DNA of 64,000 nucleotides from Anastatus disparis (lineage: Eukaryota > Arthropoda > Insecta > Hymenoptera > Eupelmidae), in contig JAFFSR010000016.1 in the NCBI GenBank assembly GCA_017163975.1, forward strand, positions 210,001-274,000, given 5' to 3'. Each line of letters opens with the position of its first letter. Position 1 is the first letter of the stretch. The position numbers and the translations under genes are program-made. Below, piece by piece: positions 43,440 through 55,046 of the stretch. The notes under the pieces were generated by a model. That model was not told the origin of the DNA and ran no database searches. It worked only from the letters and a program-made list of their open reading frames with translations.

Positions 43440-45729
43440 CGATGATGTTCGGTTTAGGAAATAGAATGTCCTATAACGTTAATTTTATCAACGATTATAG
43501 ACATGCATAGAAGCGCAGAGCGAATAGGAAGAGTGAGGCAATTTTAGGAATCTATCACTCCAGCTTATACGCAGCCTGTATATCTATATAGTACTAATAT
43601 AGATATATATATATTTAAAATAAGAAAATTAACATCTCTATTTCACATAAAAAATCATCAAGATTTGTTTTTTTTATTATATGTGTATTTTATATCGCTA
43701 TTATTACTTTTAAAAAAAAGTATAATTTAGGCGAGTTTAGGTATTGAATAGTATAGCAATCTTTAGAACATTTATTCTAAATATTTTTAAAAATCTTTTC
43801 ACTACATACATCATATTTATTTTTTAATTTCAGCTCTTGAAAGTACTAAAATGAATTGAGTAATTATCATCAAATTTATACCTTTTATTTGATTCATCTA
43901 TAGTTTTTGCTAAAGAAAATTTTGAAATCAATTAAGCAATCGTCGAGTACTTCCGTATTCAATTCATTCTCTTTGATTATATAAAATTCATGAAATATTT
44001 ACAGTTTTGGCTAAATAAAGTTTTAAAATCAATCAAGCAATCGTCAAGTACTTCTGTACTCAATTCTTTCTTTTTAAGAATATAAAATTCATAAAATGTT
44101 CAATTTATATCCTAGTAGATAGACTATAGGCATTCTGGCACACCCGGATTGTAGCACACCCCCTCTCCTCCTCCAAGTGTGTTAGAATCCGTGTCATTTA
44201 AAATACATATAAATTCCTCCCCCTGTTTAGAAAATAAAAAAAGATAAAACACTTTTTCTCTCTCCACTAAGTGTTTTACAATCCGGTCCATTTAAAATAC
44301 CTATGAGTCTCCCCTTCCTCAAAAAATGTATTGGATATTTATTTTGGGATGGAGAGAAAGGGCTGTCCCTTCTTATTTCCAAAGAAAGGATAGAGCGCCG
44401 CATACAATATGTTCTATTTTGGAGGGCGCAGGAAAATTGTCCCACTCTTAGAAGAGAGGAAAAGGGCAGATCTTTTTCGCTGTGCTGCCCACTGTGCGTT
44501 TTCTTTAACGTTATATGAAAATTTACCTCCTTTTAGAATAGAAAAGAAGGGATGACCTCCATCTCAATGCAGTACACTACGTGTGTGTTCTCTTTTGAGT
44601 CGCAGGTGCATGAAAGTAATGGATCATGTAACCTGTAGGATATAATAAATAAGCAAACTTTTAAATTTGCCTTCTAATCTGTTTAAGTCACTTTGTTATG
44701 CCCTGTCTTTTTTTCAAAGGAAATCTATTTTTTTTAGAAGAAGATTTATTAAAAGGGTCAGCTACCTGTTCTCTTGTTTTTTTAGATAAAGAGATATTTA
44801 TTGAAAGGGTCAGTCGTATTCTTTTTTCATGTTTAAAAAAAAGAAATGAATGCTTGAAGAAGATATACGAGACCCACATTGTAAGGAAGAAAATCTTTTT
44901 CTTTTAAAATATTTTATTTTGTCTCAGATGTGTGTCAGTTTTCTTAAGGAAAAACAGCTTTTTGCAGGTGGTCGGAAATTCGACGAACAAAATTTTTTTT
45001 TTGAGATACAAGTTACTTATTGAAAGGGTCTAATGCATTTTTTTTCTTGTTTGAAATAAGGGATGGATACTTAAAATAAGATTTACGAGAACCTCCTTTG
45101 TAAAAAAGAGAATTCCTTTTCTTTAAAAACCATTTTTTTTTGTAACAAGTGTGTGTGGGAAAAAAAGTTATCTTGCAGGTGCCTTTATTTTTTCTTGGAA
45201 TTTACTAAGAAAAAAATTAGGAAAGCTTGATCTATCACAGGTGTTTAAAAGTATTCCTGAGAAAAAGATATTTATTGAAGGGATCAATCATTTCAAAAGG
45301 AGGATTGCTTATTTCAGGAAATATATACATGACTTCCTTCTCAAAAATGCTCCCACTTTTTTTAAATTTGATAGTCACAGGTCTATCTATGTTTTTGAGA
45401 AAAAACTGGTATTTATTGCAAGGGTCAGTTGCATGACGATAAAAATTAAAATCTTAGGCGCGTACAAAACTAATGAAGCATGGACTAAATTTTCTCTAAG
45501 GGAGCTGACAAATTTTTGAAAAAAAAATTTTCACCAATCGTAGGATTTTTATGAAAAACATAGTAAAATAAGTATCTTAATTTTCTGTATGAATACCTCG
45601 TTCCAAGCTACATTTCGTTAGTTCGAAAATTATCTTCAACATTTTCTCAACTTAAGAAAAATAATTCGAGGATCATTTTTTTTTAATTTCCTTTAACAAG
45701 AAAAAAAAGTTAAAAAAAAGAGTGCTAAA
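43440..45729. other. Low-complexity DNA with degenerate repeats, no supported gene
   Basis: 43900-44060 contains a two-fold repeat around AAATCAATTAAGCAATCGTC. 44700-45520 contains several imperfect units with GAGATATTTATTGAAAGGGTCAG-like words and Lys/Phe-rich frames up to 122 codons (45151-45519). These have no recognisable domain and look like repeat-driven frames. Confidence 0.5.
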
Positions 45730-46937
45730 ATGGAAAATAATCAGCCAAAAATTCAGAGCATCAAAAAGGTGCAAGAATACATAAGGTGGTTCATGAGCAA
45801 TGGGCCCATAGTGCTTATGATGTTAGAGCATCTTTCATGGGCAATAGAAGCTGTGGAAGCGCGTAAGTATTCAAAATAAAAATAATATTAAAATTTAAAA
45901 AAATATTTATTAACCTTTTAAGGACGGGACTGGTCGATATTTCGACCACTCAATCATCATAATATTTTTTATATCCAAAAAATTATATTATTTCCAAAAT
46001 AACTCAAAAATATTATGATACTTGAGTGGTCGAAATATCGACCAGTCCTGTCCTTAAAAGGTTAACATCAATTTTTTTTTTAGTACCACCTATTCCCCCA
46101 ATTACTGTTTTACAGCAGTTATACCGAGGAATAAGCCCGACACGAAGAGTTGACCATTCGCCAAGAAGAAGAGCTACATATAGTTCGAGCAGTTCGACAA
46201 GAAGAAGAGCTACATATAGTTCGAGCAGTTCGACAAGTAGAAGAGCTACATATAGTTCGAGCAGTTCGGACTTAAGTAGTTCGGGCACTTCGAACTCGAG
46301 CTCGAGTTGGAGTGCGGCTTCGAGAGCAACCAAAATGAAGTGAGGAAAAAGATCGAGCAAGAATAATTGCCCGATTTTCAAAAAACAAAAAATAAAAGAT
46401 AACTTTCAGTTTTTTTTTCTTTTCTTTTTTATTAATATAGAAATAAATTTAATTTTCCTTTTTTCTTATTTACAGATGTAGCAGCAAACAAGAAGGCAAC
46501 TTCTCCGTTCACATCTTCAGAAGCAATTCCGTCCACCTCTTCAGCGAATAAAACGGAGCCATCGTCAGTCAGTAGAAGATCAGAAATATCTACTTCATTA
46601 TAAGGCAAATAGTTATTTTTTAAAATAAAATATTAATTCTATTATTTTATTAAATTAAATTTTTAATATTTTTCAAATTTTTATTTTCAAACGCAATCCG
46701 ATCCACCTCTTCGGCGAGCAAAGCGGAATCTTCAACCAGTAAAACATCGAAAACGTCGACCTCTTCAGCAGATAAACTGTTATTTAAAAAAAAATATATT
46801 TATTTTAAACAATTATATTTTTTTAATGATTTTTTTTCAAATTTTTCTGTTTAGGATCTAAAAAAGCAAAGCCATTCTCTTCAGCACAAGAATGGATGAG
46901 GAAAAGGGGACGAGAACTAGCTGAAAAAAAAAATTAG
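45730..46937 (+). CDS. Spliced small gene with tandem Ser-rich terminal exons, unknown function
   Basis: Exon 1 (45730-45862) encodes MENNQPKIQSIKKVQEYIRW and a hydrophobic helix (SNGPIVLMMLEHL), ending with a GTAAGT donor in phase 1. Three downstream segments each start after a good acceptor in the same phase and end in a stop. 46084-46343 is Pro then Arg/Ser-rich, with repeats of RRATYSSSSS. 46476-46603 carries TSS words. 46855-46937 contains FSSAQEWMRKRGREL. A fourth, at about 46695-46790, resembles the second but lacks an acceptor AG. They look like alternative 3' exons, each followed by AATAAA-like words after the first two, though internal donors could join them. The intron carries a MITE. 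The 36-bp repeat in the first 3' exon explains its SR-like repeats. Confidence 0.45.
45914..46061. mobile_element. TTAA-flanked palindromic MITE within an intron
   Basis: 148 bp between TTAA at 45910-45913 and 46062-46065. The ends CCTTTTAAGGACGGGACTGG and their complement include TGGTCGATATTTCGACCA. Same family style as 24387-24526. Confidence 0.88.
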
Positions 46938-46992
46938 AAAGTCATCAGTTCAGGATCCTCAAAATTCCCGAATACCACCTCTAACAGGCTCA

Positions 46993-47656
46993 CTAGGAGA
47001 GTATCAGACCTCCGGATCACGGATTTTGCTCAAACGTTGGGATAAGTTTTCAGATGTCAGAATATGAAAGGAAACAAAATTTTAAATCCCAACGCTCAAT
47101 ATTTCCCCAGTTACCGGCAGTTAAAGAAAATCACTAAAAAAGTTACTAGATTTTCAAACGCATATAGTTCCTTAGCATTAACAGCTAGGAGCTTGAAACT
47201 ATTTTTAAATGAAAGCTGAGCTCAAATCCTTTCGAAATAGTAGTTATAGCATGTCGAAATATCATTTTTTCCTAAAGTTATAGCGTGATAAACATTGGAC
47301 CTGATTTTTCTTTTTAAAACATTAATTAATAACAAAAGCTGAAATTGGGTCTAATGTTTATTACGCTATAACTTTGGGAAAAAATAATATTTTGACATGC
47401 TATAACTACTGTTTCGAAAGGATTTGAGCTCAGCTTTTATTTAAAAAAAGTTTTATGCTCCTAAGTATCGATGCTAAGGAACTGTAAGCGTTTGAAAATC
47501 TAGTAACTTTTTTAGTGATATTCTTTAATTGTCTGTAACTAGGGAAATATTGAGCGTTGGGGTCTAAAATTATATTTTCTTTCATATTTTGACATCTGGA
47601 AACTTATCCCAAAGTTTGAGCAAAATCCGTGATCCAGAGGTCTGATACTCTCCTAG
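46993..47656. mobile_element. 664-bp palindromic MITE
   Basis: The ends CTAGGAGAGTATCAGACCTC and their complement are flanked by TCA on both sides (46990-46992 and 47657-47659). Arms of about 300 bp pair along their length, including TTGAGCTCAGCTTT-type words near the centre. Outside it, GGATCCTCAAAATTC and a following ACCACCTC appear on both sides (46953 and 47672), a direct repeat of about 43 bp older than, or duplicated with, the insertion. Confidence 0.82.
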
Positions 47657-47659
47657 TCA

Positions 47660-48352
47660 GTCTAGGATCCTCAAAATTCACGTCCACCACCTCCAATAGG
47701 TCAACCACGGATAATTAAGGAGAAAATTTGGATTAATTTGAAATAACATATATATATATTTTTAGAATTTTTTATCATTATTCATTAATTCTAATACGTA
47801 TGATTATAAGATTTAACAAAACAAAAAAAAAATAAAAAACAATGAGTTCAATTTTGTTTTCCTTCTCTTTTAAAAATATAGATGAATAAATAGATATATA
47901 AATAAAGATAAGTAGATACATAAAACAATACTTGGAATGACAATAAATACCTAATATTAATAATATTGCATAAGTCACTGAAAAGAAATATCACAAATTA
48001 ATAAAATAATAAAATACATGCATAAATATAAAGAAAAAAAACTGTTGAAGTAATAAAATAAAGTATAAATATAACATGAAAAATTCAGTTAGTACAATAA
48101 AATAAATATAAGTTTATATGTAAAACAATTTATTATTGATTTGAATAGTCATATCTTTGTCTTATTTATATTTAATGATAATTTATTTTCCGAATTTTAT
48201 TTTTAACTATTTAAAATCAGACTTATAATTTATTTTTTCAATGAGAATCATAAGAAGGGTTGAGAAAAAACTAGAATTCTATTTTTTTTATTCGATTCAA
48301 TTTATTGCCAACAAAATTTTATACATGTATCATCAATAGTAATTTTGTCTAC
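47660..48352. other. AT-rich DNA without a supported gene
   Basis: Very AT-rich, with A and T runs and a 66-codon minus-strand frame that is compositional only. Confidence 0.55.
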
Positions 48353-49247
48353 TTAATTTTTGGCAAATTTAGCATCTAGATAATCATGTAACCATGTTCG
48401 TATTGAAATAGCATTGATAACAGCGCATATAAGTTTTCGCCTTAAAAAGAGGTCGTGGTTAAAACATGTGTATCGTCTACAATTCATTATTTTTTCTAAT
48501 GATGGACATCCGAAGTCTTCAATGTTACTGATTGCTCTAAAAAATAAAGACGTAATGTACATTAAAGTGTATACAACATGAGAAATAAAATATTATAAAG
48601 TATTGACATGGTTCAAAAAACAGTATGATATAGTATGAAAATGATTTAAAAAAAAAAGTATAAAAAAGTATGAAAAAAGTATGGGAAAGTATGAAAAAGT
48701 ATGAAGCAAGTATGAGGAAGTATCAAGCAAGTTTGAAAAAGTATCAAACAAGTTTGAAAAAGTATCAAACAAGTTTGAAAAAGTATCAAACAAGTTTGAA
48801 AAAGTTTAAAAGCAGTATGAAAAGTATGAAAGTTAAACTCACTTACATCACTTACATATTTGGTAAAATATCAGCTAACCATTGTGCCCTCTGCACACCC
48901 TTGACAAATACTTTCTTGACTCCTTGCAAACGAATTTCAAAATTTTTTTGAAGAGGATGGTAAGGTATGTCTCCAGAGTTCCATGGTATTCCATGGTGAT
49001 ATTTTTCCAGTTATTGCGTTGTGCTTTTTTCTTTTTGACTCAATTCTCTATATGTCATCGAAGGTTTAAAAAGATACGGAGTTGGGAAAGCAGTTTTTCT
49101 GAAATTCAGAAAACTGACTTCTTTAAAAATAAAAGAATCCCCAGACATTCCTTGGAATCCTTGTACGTCGCAAATATAAACGTTCTCTTCAGGAAATTCT
49201 AATACTACATTTTGAATCATTGTATCATAGTCACAGGTTCTAGCCAT
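48353..49247 (-). pseudogene. Two-exon paralogue of the Polinton 14.6 kb protein, with one stop
   Basis: Reading leftward, exon A is 49247-48856 and exon B is 48536-48353. The donor (GTAAGTG from 48855) and acceptor (TTTTTTAG, ending 48537) agree in phase 2. Exon A has VYICDVQGFQGMSGDSFIFK (family start D-x-Q-G then KE), then HHGIPWNSGD and VKGVQRAQWL. Exon B has IEDFGCPSLEKI, CFNHD and CAVINAISIRTWLHDYL. The order and motifs match residues 1-170 of the protein at 14614-15363, but the sequence is far diverged and that copy has no intron. A TAA at 49013-49011 interrupts exon A. It sits alone, so it is a relic of another Polinton or a once-domesticated copy. Confidence 0.65.
48660..48835. repeat. 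Tandem repeat of 24-25 bp in the intron of the paralogue
   Basis: Units such as AAAAAGTATCAAACAAGTTTG repeat about seven times between the two minus-strand exons. Frames with LFDTFSN or YQTSLKK repeats derive from it. Confidence 0.85.
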
Positions 49248-49337
49248 TTTTAAACTCTAAATTTCTTTCAGACAGAAGTAATTTGAAAGACTAAATAGAA
49301 AAATTCTTACAGCTTTCCGATGATTCAAAAGTATCCC

Positions 49338-49530
49338 TTCATAAAAAACTTATCCCTTTTTTTTCTAATCTTTCCTCCTTACTATTGGTCAAATCTCGAA
49401 ATTTGTGTCTCTTCTTAAATTTTCTTTTTACTATTGGTTGAATCTCAAAATTTGTATCCTTTCTTAAAAATTTCTTTTTACTATTGGTAGATTCTTGAAA
49501 TTTGTATCCTTTTGAAGCGTTCCCGACTTT
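49338..49530 (-). repeat. Tandem repeats after the inverted LTR
   Basis: Three units of about 58 bp contain TTCTTTTTACTATTGGT and AAATTTGTATCC. Similar units recur at about 50870-51005. They follow the primer-binding-like site of the minus-strand LTR, so they may be leader sequence of that element. Confidence 0.65.
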
Positions 49531-49544
49531 ATTCACGGTCGCCA

Positions 49545-50110
49545 GGTAATATTTTAATTACCGAATTTAAATTTACTTCATTATTTTAATTAATTCCATG
49601 CATATACAAGGTGCATACAACAATATTGTATAAGAAAATTATGTTTATCGACGATCTCCTCCAGTGCAATACTCTTGGAGATGCGATAATTTATAATTTT
49701 CTTTACGTGTGGAGGAGAGGGTAGAATGATAAAAGTTATTATCGACGACTCCGTTGAGTGCAATACTCTAAAGAGTGCGATAATCAACTTTTTTATTATA
49801 TGAGATATGTAGAAAAGTGTTTAAATCGACGACATCTTTGAGTGCAATACTCTTAGATGTGCGATAAATAACACTTCTATTTAATGCAAAATGAATAAAC
49901 AAATTATTATCGACAACATATCCAAGTGCAATACTCTTCAATGTGCGATAATTAATTTGTTTAGTATTTATATGAAAAATGATTAATGAGATGAGATGAG
50001 TTATACTTTTATCAATAACTTTTTAAACACAGTCTCATTTGAATTTGAAATACTTAATCTTTTTATTAAAAAATTAAGAAAATATATATTTTACAAAGAT
50101 TCAAAAGTTA
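49545..50110 (-). repeat. LTR copy 3 of the gypsy family, minus strand
   Basis: Inverted relative to 42421-42874 and slightly longer, because it keeps four iterated units with TTATCGCAC, AGAGTATTGCACT and GTCGAT. It ends (leftward) ATATTACC followed by TGGCGACCGTGAATAAAG. No internal coding region adjoins it. Confidence 0.75.
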
Positions 50111-51041
50111 CTTAGTATTTTAAGACAGAATGCTTAAATCTTATACTTCTGACAGTATAAGATCGAATGAATATAGTATCCATGTTAGATGTTACATGGT
50201 CGAACATCTAAAAGATAATGAGAGAGCTTGCTTGAGTTCACGCTCTTTTATATTATTTCTTAAACCTTCTATGAGGTTCTATTTCTTATTGAAGAATTAT
50301 ATTTTAGGAAATAGAATGTTCCATAACATTTATTTTATATATTTACAAAAGAAACATTTAATTAAGATAAATATATTAGTAAAAAAAAACACGCTATTTC
50401 CTTTACATTTCAATAGACTATTTTTTATAGTTAATTTTATTATTTATTAATTAAAAAAGCTAATTTTTTAATTAATATCTTTTAACTTTAAATAGAGTAA
50501 TCATTTTTATACATATTATATAAATAGAATGTTCTATTTATATATATATACACAATTATTTTAGAAAGTTACATTTTATTGTTAACAATTAATTATTGAT
50601 AATACTTCTTATTAAAAGAAATAGAACATTCGATTTCTATCATCATTTTACTATATCTATATATATATATACATTTGAGTTATCTTATCGACCTCAGTAG
50701 GTAACTATGGAGTCCTACTTATACTTTTAATGTAATTTAAATTTCTTATAATTAAAAATTATTCTATCTTTTAAATAATATAGTCATTCTTATGACATAT
50801 TTATGTTGAATTTAATAATTATACCCAAAATCAATACGAGCCGTTACACTTTCTTAAATTCTAATTAAATTTTCTTTTTTACTATTGGTCAAATCTCGAA
50901 AATTGCATCTCTTCTTGAATTTTCACTAACTTTTCTTTTTTACTATTGGACGAATCTTTAAATTTGTATCCTTTTTCACATTTTTACAAACTTTTCTTTT
51001 TACTATCCCTTTTCACATTGTCTTTACCTATAAAAAATGAA
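50111..51041. other. AT-rich DNA without a supported gene
   Basis: 50126-50175 repeats sequence seen at 43347-43400. The rest is AT-rich, with short TA runs at 50540-50550 and 50655-50670 and a block of the 49338-type repeat at 50870-51005. Confidence 0.5.
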
Positions 51042-52843
51042 CCCTACTGACAAATCTTACGTGAGATCTCATGCCAAATTCTCATGTAACTATATTTCTG
51101 AAAATTCTAAGTCCGATGATTACTAAAAATTTCTAAGTTCCTACTATCAAAATAAAATTTTTTAATTTAATATTTTTTTTTTTTGTTTCCAGATATTTTA
51201 CAATAATTTAGTTCATTAAAAACTAATACCTTTCTGCTAAATCTTATGTAAGATCTCATGTAAGATCTCATGTTAAAATTTCATGCAAACAAGTTATAAA
51301 AATTTTAAGCTTTTTAATTTATATGAAAATTTTCAAGTCCCTAGTATGAAAAATAATTTTTCGAAATTCATTTATTTGGTTTCTAGATAATTTAATACAT
51401 TAAAAATTGGTTAACCAATTCGATTCTGTACTTTACGTAGCAAAAACAAAGTCAGACAATTGTTTAAAATTTTTTAAACAAATGTCTTTGAAACTTATAA
51501 GTTTTTTATTTTTGGTCATTTCAAATTGATTTAGCTTCACAAAAAATAACATCATACAAACTTCGATTTTTGACTTTTCGTGGAAAAGACGAAGTCTTGT
51601 TATTTTTTAAAATTTCTTTGTATATGGTAGAAACAACTGTTTATAGAAGGAAATAATTTTTACATCTATGCCCATTCTAAAACAATCTAACTTGTAACAA
51701 AATAACGTTTTACTACTTGTAAAAAATCTTACCTTAGATATTGTACCAAAAAAGTAAATAAGTGGGTCTCTTATACCCATCACAGGCAAAGGAGTTTGTC
51801 TGATTGGCCTGAGAGCAGAAAAATGCCGTAAAATGAAAAGGACGAGAAGCGCCCACGAAGCGTGCAGTTTTTTCTCTTATACATTCCGTGCCTGTGTCAT
51901 GTGTAAAAGACAATGCTACACACGTCGTGCACGCTTCTCGCGCATTTTCACGCTCTTTTTTGTTTTTCAGCGTCTTTTTTTCATGAGGCTAACTGGAGAA
52001 GTTTTCATGCTTGATTCGGGTTTAAGAGACTAAGCTGTATATTGTGCACATTTCCCGTGCTTTTTCGCGCCCCTTTTATTTTACGGCGTCTTTTTTCTCT
52101 CAGATTAATCGGACATACTCCCTTGCCTGTGTCAGGTATAAGACACCAACTTACCTACTTTTTTGGTACAATATCTGAGGTAAGATTTTTTTACAAGCAG
52201 TAAAATGTTATTTTGTTACAAGTTAGATTGTTTTAGAATGTACATAGATGTAAAAATTATTGCCTTCTATGAACAGTTGTTTCTACTCCAGACAAAGAAA
52301 TTTTAAAAAATAATAAGATTCGTCTTTTCCACGAAAAGTCAAAATAGAAGTTTGTAAAATGTTATTTTTTGTGAAGCTAAATCAAATTAAAATGACCAAA
52401 AATAAAAAAAATTATAAGTTTTGAAGGTATTTGTTTCAAATATTTTGAACAATCGTCTGACTTCGAATCGAACTGGTTAACTAATTTTTAATGAATTAAA
52501 TTATCTAGAAACCTAATAAATGAATTTCGAAAAATTGTTTTTCATACTTGAAAATGTTCATGTAAATTAAAAAGCTTAAAATTTTTAATAACTTGTTTGC
52601 ATGAAATTTAAACATGAGATCTTACATGAGATCTTACGTGAGATTTAGCAGAAAGGTATTAGTTTTTAATGAACTAAATTATTGTAAAATGTCTGGAAAC
52701 AAAAAAAAAATATATTAAATTAAAAAATTTTTCTTTGATAGTTGGAATTAAAAATTTTTTAGTAACTATCGGACTTAGAATTTTTACGAATATAGTTACA
52801 TGAGAATTTGGCATGAGATCTCACGTGAGATTTTTCAGTAGGG
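51042..52843. mobile_element. 1.8 kb foldback element
   Basis: The ends CCCTACTGACAAATCTTACG and, inverted, CAGTAGGG at 52843 open arms of roughly 850 bp that pair along most of their length (for example TTACAAGTTAGATTGTTTTAG on the right against 51680-51700). The centre near 51830-52040 is less AT-rich and holds inverted CGCACGC/GCGTGCAG words. No transposase. The end sequence with GTGAGATCTCATGCC is shared with 60133-60525. Confidence 0.85.
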
Positions 52844-53256
52844 TAATCTATTAATATCAAGAATTTTCTAAAGATTATAATATTTATGATATACAAACCT
52901 TACTTGTGATACATATACTTTGTAATATTTGTATCTCAAATCTTTCTAAACACGTAAGTAGCGCCAGACGTACTTTCAGACGCTCTGTACTTTTTTGACT
53001 TTTTTCTACCGCAAGCTGCCTTCGGGCGTTTTTGTTTCAGGGTACTTGCAAGCGCCTTAATGCAAGACAGTGTCTGTTTCAAGTTTGTGAGCAGTGATGC
53101 TATTTTTGCTTTACTGATGTAAGTTTTTCTGGACCGGTGGGCTTTTTTGAGGTTAGTGACAAACTGATTGTTTTTGGAGGGAAGGCAGTATTTTGGTGGT
53201 TTTGAGAACACGCCAAGCGACGAAATTTTTCAAATTTGCCACAAGAGGTCGCTATT

Positions 53257-54998
53257 ATGGATCGATGTGCCATATGTAAGCAGCCATCATCTCACATATG
53301 TGGAACAAAGAGATTTTATAATTGCTCGACTTGTCGTCAGCGCTGTCATGCTAAATGTATGACACGCATACAATTAGTAGGCACAGGTTACCACTATACC
53401 TGCAACAAATGTGTGAAGACAAAGACAAAGAATGAGAGAGGCACCCCCTCCAGTTCACATGCTCGTGATGCTAGCATTAATAATAGCCGTCTACTCGATG
53501 TCGGTAAGGCAGAGAAGAAGTCGCCCCTCAGCACATCGACTCCATCGAGAACTGACACGCAAGTACCACCGGTTATCGTCATACAGGGGCAATCAACAAC
53601 CAAGGAACTTCAGAAGGCTAGTGGCGTGGCGAAAAATAAGAAGATTAGCTTGAGTAACACTTTAAATAATAACAATTTAATTCAACCGGCGCATAATAAA
53701 GGTGGCGCTGCACATGTTGCCCCCGCTGCCAATATTAAAAATGATAAAACAATAAATTTAACAAATAACAATGTAAAATTGAATAGTAATGCTGACATCT
53801 CCATTTCTCAAGCTGCTTTGTCTGAGATTGAAGGAAATTTGTCTCGTAAGCTTGACTCAGTCTTAGGCGCTTTTGATCGGATCCAGAGTGTTGAGAGCAG
53901 CATAATGGGTATTGATGATGGCTTGCGAGGCATCTTAAATAAACTTAACAATCAGGACAAAGTAATAAAGAATTTTGAGGTTATGCAGGCAAGGCTGCTT
54001 GATGAAAATATTAAATTAAGGGAGATAGTCAGTAGTTTGGAAAATAAATTGTCCACTCTAATTGAGAAGTATGATAAGACTGATTTAAATTTGAATTCTA
54101 AAATTAATAGCCTTCAGTCTGCTATACAAACTGAATTTAATGGAGTGGACAAGAATTTTTCAGAACTTGGGGTGGGGTTGGCACGCGTCGTGCAGACCGT
54201 CCCTGATCTCAGTGTGCAGGAGCGTGTACAAGAGCGTAAAAATGTCTCACACACTGACACAAATTCAAAGGAAACAGCAGACGCCAACACACAAATTATC
54301 AACACAGAAATGGCAAAGAATATTTATCACAATACACAAAATTGTGGTATCAAGGGTGGCTCATTGGTAATCTCCAGTGGACTGGACTGCTTAGCGGCTA
54401 ATGTTCGACAGGAGGATTATGTTTGTGCTGTCCTCGGTACCATATTTCCGGATTCGATGCAGTTACACATTTTGTCGGTTGTATGTTTAACATCGTCTGA
54501 ATCTAGAAGCGGCGTGATCAGGGACGGTCCGGGGGATCCTCACACTCGCTGCTGGTCAGACTCTCCGAGGCCAGTCTGGTTCAAAGAATATTAAATGAAG
54601 AAAGAAAAATCACTAGTTTCTTAACGGCAGACATTGATCTTTCTCGTTTTGGCAGTCTGTCTGTCATAAAAAGCCATTATAAGGTTTTTATTAATGAATA
54701 CCTTCAAAAAGATACATACAAAAATTTCAAAGATCTCAAGAATTATGCTAAGGTTAAAGGTATTAAATTTATTTGGCATAGAAGTGGCAGATTTCTGGCA
54801 AGGCGGGCGAGAGGGGAAAGAGCATACACATTTGCTATTAAAGATGATACAGATCAAATTTTAAGTAGTTCAAATAATGTTATTGTGGACAAAAATTTTA
54901 TTGCTGACAGATCTTGTGTGATCAGTGGATGTTTAAATAAGGTTGACAATGTTGTTAAGATAGCTCCCAATGATGAATGTCCTGTTATTAAAAGTTAG
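53257..54998 (+). pseudogene. LINE ORF1: zinc finger, coiled coil and FP25-like domain
   Basis: From ATG 53257 it begins MDRCAICKQPSSHICG. A Cys/His cluster of PHD type follows (CAIC, CSTCRQRCHAKC, CNKC; residues 3-52), then a low-complexity Asn/Thr-rich linker and a coiled coil at about residues 195-310 (KLDSVLGAF, LDENIKLREIVSSLENK). After about 54540 the frame shifts; the next frame has FLTADIDLSRFG, VFINEYLQKDTYKNF and GIKFIWHRSGRFLARR, the FP25/Baculo_FP-type domain seen at the end of many insect LINE ORF1 proteins, ending TAG 54996-54998. Such ORF1 proteins bind element RNA. One frameshift makes it a pseudogene. Confidence 0.8.
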
Positions 54999-55046
54999 TT
55001 AAATAATAATGAACTCTCTCCCCAATGACTCAGCCAGATCTCCTAG

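Noticed and set aside
45151..45519. 122-codon Lys/Phe-rich frame
   Set aside because: It lies in degenerate tandem repeats, has no domain and shows no promoter or splice signals.
52936..53211. Lys/Ser-rich 91-codon minus-strand frame before LINE ORF1
   Set aside because: It lies in the LINE 5' region, opposite in strand, with no domain.
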